From: Thermoplasmata archaeon | Lineage (GTDB): Archaea; Thermoplasmatota; E2; DHVEG-1; B18-G2 | Direction of reading: 5' to 3' | Length of the DNA stretch: 6,795 bases | Assembly (NCBI GenBank): GCA_021163455.1 | Contig: JAGGWT010000087.1 | Coordinates: 1-6,795, forward strand | Part shown: positions 4,337-6,795 of the stretch, in pieces | Position numbering within the stretch: position 1 is the stretch's first letter | Layout: each line of letters begins with the position of its first letter | Position numbers and translations under genes: made by a program | Notes under the pieces: model-generated | The model's database searches: none | Told to the model about the DNA's origin: nothing | The model's input: only the letters and a program-made list of their open reading frames with translations

Positions 4337-6760
4337 ATGCGAGGGATGGGAATAAATACACTTAAGTCCACACTATCAAGAAGGCTTTCCCTGATTTCAA
4401 ACCACAAAGATGATGAGGCAGATGGCTGCGGCGCCCCTCTAGACAGAAATATAAAAGAACTCAGCAGAAGAAAACTTACAAAGATAGTGAAGGAGCAGTA
4501 TACAATCCTTGAAAACATACCCGTGATGATTTATCTGAAAGATAATAAGGGAAGATTTATCAGGATAAACAGGGCGTTCTACAGTTTCATCTGCGGGAAT
4601 ATAGGAAGAATAGACAGAGAGAGTATATTCGGAAAGAAGGATTCGGATATATTCCCGGAAAGTATATCAATACTATTCTTGGAGGATAGAGAGGTTCTGG
4701 AAACTGGAAGGAGAAAGATGGGTATTACAAGGGGACTCACCATAGGAGGAAAAACAATATGGTTGAGACTTGATAAGATACCTCTGATTTGCCATGGAAA
4801 GGTGGAGGGTCTCATAGGAGTTGTCAGGGATGTAACCGATTACATAGAAAGAGAAAGATCCCTCAGAGAAAACAAGGAAAGATTTGAGAGGCTTGCAGAA
4901 ACATCACCATTTGCGATATTTGTTTTCCAGATAGAGAAGATAGTCTATGCAAATGGTACAGCAGAGAAGATTACAGGTTTTAGAAGAGACGAGATAGTGG
5001 GTGGAAAGTTCTGGGATTTCGTCCATCCAGATTACAGGGATATTGTTAGAGTAAGGGAACTGGACAGGCAGAGAGGAAAGGATATTCGTCCTTATGAGTG
5101 TAAGATTGTTACAAAAGGCGGGGAAGAAAAGTGGTTGCAGATAACTGGGAACAGGATAATATGGGAAGGTATGCCGGCAGGGATAATCACAGCGATTGAT
5201 ATAACTACCATCAAGATAGCCGAGGAATCTCTGAGAGAAAGCGAGAAAAAGTTCAGGACACTTGCTGAATACTCACCCCTCGATATTATGGTTGTTCAGA
5301 GTGAGAGAATTGTTTACACAAACTTTGAAAAAGCACTGGTTACAGGATACAGCAGAGAAGAACTGCTCTCAATGAAATTTCTGGATATTGTGCATCCAGA
5401 ATATAGGGAGAAGGTTACGGAGAAATATAATAACATCATATCAGGTAAACAAGTTTCACCTTTTGAATGCAAACTTCTGGATAAAAATGGAAAAGAAAAA
5501 TGGGTTCTGCTGAGTGGAAGCCTGATAAAGTGGAGCGGTGAGCCATCCATTTTGGTAATTATCCTGGATATAACTGACAGGAAAAGGGCAGAGGAAGAGG
5601 CGTTGAAGGCGAAAAAGCAACTCGAGAACATACTACATGCAGTCGCGGATGGTATCAGAATTGTAGGTATGGATTACAAGGTGAAAATGATAAATCGCAG
5701 GATGGCAAGAATGGCGAAAGTGAAGATGACGGAAGGAATAGGCATGGTTTGCAGTGAGATGTTCAGATGTGACCAGTGTGGAACAGATGAATGCTCTCTC
5801 CGCAGAGTGTTGAGAACCGGTAAATCATTCCAGACGGAAACCCTGCGATTTACCAGGGATGGAAAGGCTATACCGTGCCTTCAGTACGTTACGCCTCTCA
5901 GGGATACAGACGGCAACATAGTTGGAATAATAGAGGACTTCAGAGACATAAGCATGATAAAGAGAACCGAGGAAAAACTCAGAAGAGCGCATCAGATACT
6001 CAAGAAGAAAAACGAACAGCTTGAGAAACTGAACAACCTCAAATCTCTGTTTTTAAACATAACATCACACGAACTGAGAACACCTATGGCTGCGATAAAG
6101 GGTTATGCTCAGCTTCTTGAAATGGACCTCTCCGATAAACTGGATGAGAAACAGAAAAATATACTTCACACGATCGTGAGAAATATAGATAGACTTGATA
6201 GACTCATCAACGATATCTTGGATGTATCTAGATTAGAATCGGGAACACTGAAGATAGTGCCTGAAAAGTGCAGAATCGAAGAAATAATAGACCGTGCCAT
6301 TGAAACCATGAGGGGACAGGCACAGATGAAGGATATAAAGATAGAAAAAATGGTCGTGTATGACTTACCTGAGCTGTTCATAGACAAATACAGAATGGAG
6401 CAGGTTGTGACAAATCTGCTCAGTAACGCAATAAAGTTCTCCAACAGAAACAGCAGAGTCATAGTGAGGGCAAGCAAGAAGGGAGATAAAGTTGTCCTTG
6501 AAATCCAGGACTTTGGTAGAGGAATCCCAAAGAATAAACTAAAAAAGATATTCGAACCATTCTATCAGGTTGATTCAGGCATGGATAGAAAATTTGGCGG
6601 CGCCGGACTCGGATTGACGATAGTGAAGGGTATAATTGAAGCACATGGTGGAAATATAGAAGTTGAAAGTAAGGTTGGGGAGGGAACCACATTCAGAGTT
6701 ATATTACCAACCAGATATATTGAGAAGGAAAGAAAAATTGAGATTTTCTCCAGGAAGTGA
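4337..6760 (+). CDS. Soluble sensor histidine kinase with four PAS domains
   Basis: The protein has 807 residues with no membrane helix, so it is a cytoplasmic sensor. PAS1 spans about 52-170. PAS2 (about 180-295) and PAS3 (about 303-416) are similar enough to suggest tandem duplication; both carry FVHP/IVHP-DYR/EYR, an F/YECK strand, EKW and a DIT ending. PAS4 (about 425-545) carries C472, C478, C481, C486 and C514. A coiled linker at 540-568 leads to HisKA with phospho-accepting H578 in SHELRTPMAAIKGYAQLLE. The ATPase domain has the N-box NLLSNAIKFS (N693, N697), G1 DFGRGIP (725-731), F-box FEPFYQVD and G2 GGAGLGL (754-760), ending GEGTTFRVILP. All catalytic boxes are intact. It should autophosphorylate and pass phosphate to the receiver protein encoded 5 bp downstream. 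The ligand is unknown; the cysteines hint at metal, redox or gas sensing. The start may instead be ATG 4346. Confidence 0.95.
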   Translation: MRGMGINTLKSTLSRRLSLISNHKDDEADGCGAPLDRNIKELSRRKLTKIVKEQYTILENIPVMIYLKDNKGRFIRINRAFYSFICGNIGRIDRESIFGKKDSDIFPESISILFLEDREVLETGRRKMGITRGLTIGGKTIWLRLDKIPLICHGKVEGLIGVVRDVTDYIERERSLRENKERFERLAETSPFAIFVFQIEKIVYANGTAEKITGFRRDEIVGGKFWDFVHPDYRDIVRVRELDRQRGKDIRPYECKIVTKGGEEKWLQITGNRIIWEGMPAGIITAIDITTIKIAEESLRESEKKFRTLAEYSPLDIMVVQSERIVYTNFEKALVTGYSREELLSMKFLDIVHPEYREKVTEKYNNIISGKQVSPFECKLLDKNGKEKWVLLSGSLIKWSGEPSILVIILDITDRKRAEEEALKAKKQLENILHAVADGIRIVGMDYKVKMINRRMARMAKVKMTEGIGMVCSEMFRCDQCGTDECSLRRVLRTGKSFQTETLRFTRDGKAIPCLQYVTPLRDTDGNIVGIIEDFRDISMIKRTEEKLRRAHQILKKKNEQLEKLNNLKSLFLNITSHELRTPMAAIKGYAQLLEMDLSDKLDEKQKNILHTIVRNIDRLDRLINDILDVSRLESGTLKIVPEKCRIEEIIDRAIETMRGQAQMKDIKIEKMVVYDLPELFIDKYRMEQVVTNLLSNAIKFSNRNSRVIVRASKKGDKVVLEIQDFGRGIPKNKLKKIFEPFYQVDSGMDRKFGGAGLGLTIVKGIIEAHGGNIEVESKVGEGTTFRVILPTRYIEKERKIEIFSRK
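6752..6760 (+). promoter_or_regulatory. Ribosome binding site of the second response regulator, inside the kinase 3' end
   Basis: AGGAAGTGA, a near match to GGAGGTGA, covers the last codons and stop of the kinase and ends 5 nt before ATG 6766. This indicates translation from one mRNA with the kinase. Confidence 0.65.
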
Positions 6761-6765
6761 TAGCC

Positions 6766-6795
6766 ATGTCGAAGGTTATGGTTGTGGATGATGAG
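6766..6795 (+). CDS. Response regulator receiver-domain protein, 5' end only
   Basis: The ten codons before the right edge encode MSKVMVVDDE. This is the first beta strand of a CheY-like receiver, with the acidic pocket D8/D9. A ribosome site lies directly before it, and only 5 bp separate it from the kinase stop, so the two form an operon and very likely a cognate kinase-regulator pair. The phosphoacceptor and any output domain are outside the window. Confidence 0.85.
   Translation, partial: MSKVMVVDDE

Noticed and set aside
1..6795. CRISPR array, insertion sequence, tRNA or rRNA, defence or prophage genes
   Set aside because: No regularly spaced repeats, transposase motifs, terminal inverted repeats, tRNA-like cloverleaf or phage-type proteins were found; nearly all bases are accounted for by the six main genes and their promoters.

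Overview
The window reads as chromosomal DNA from an archaeon, probably a euryarchaeote. It carries a full-length TIP49/RuvB-like ATPase, an Orc1/Cdc6-family ATPase and a two-OB-fold RPA-type protein, which together are an archaeal information-processing set. Arginine is written mostly with AGA/AGG and isoleucine largely with ATA. Promoters look archaeal: TATA boxes with purine-rich BRE-like flanks, some with Shine-Dalgarno sites matching GGAGGTGA and others with almost no leader. Soluble histidine kinases with several PAS domains are common in Methanomicrobia- and Archaeoglobi-like lineages, but the exact taxon cannot be fixed from this sequence.

Layout, left to right: a response-regulator receiver gene on the minus strand, cut by the left edge (1-297); a 217-bp divergent promoter region; the TIP49 homologue on plus (515-1864); a membrane-anchored exported protein with a sulfite-oxidase-like (molybdopterin-binding-domain) fold on minus (1866-2432); a 71-bp divergent promoter; a divergent Orc1/Cdc6-family ATPase on plus (2504-3559); an RPA-like single-stranded-DNA-binding protein on minus (about 3545-4264); a 72-bp divergent promoter; a four-PAS cytoplasmic histidine kinase on plus (4337-6760); and, 5 bp later, the first ten codons of a second response regulator (6766 to the right edge). 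No stretch longer than about 220 bp lacks a gene.

The transcription units alternate strictly (-, +, -, +, -, +). Tail-to-tail junctions are extremely tight, a 1-bp gap and a 15-bp overlap. Head-to-head junctions hold compact divergent promoters. In the 2433-2503 gap one TATA core flanked by inverted AGCGA arms appears to serve both directions.

Working model: Orc1/Cdc6 and RPA act in replication initiation and ssDNA handling. TIP49 is a hexameric AAA+ remodelling ATPase with a DNA- or complex-related role. The kinase and the downstream receiver protein form a two-component signalling pair, and another receiver gene lies at the far left. A functional link between signalling and the replication genes is only a positional inference. 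The most distinctive points are the changed ATPase motifs of the Orc1/Cdc6 protein, the cysteine-rich fourth PAS domain of the kinase, and the shared symmetric promoter.
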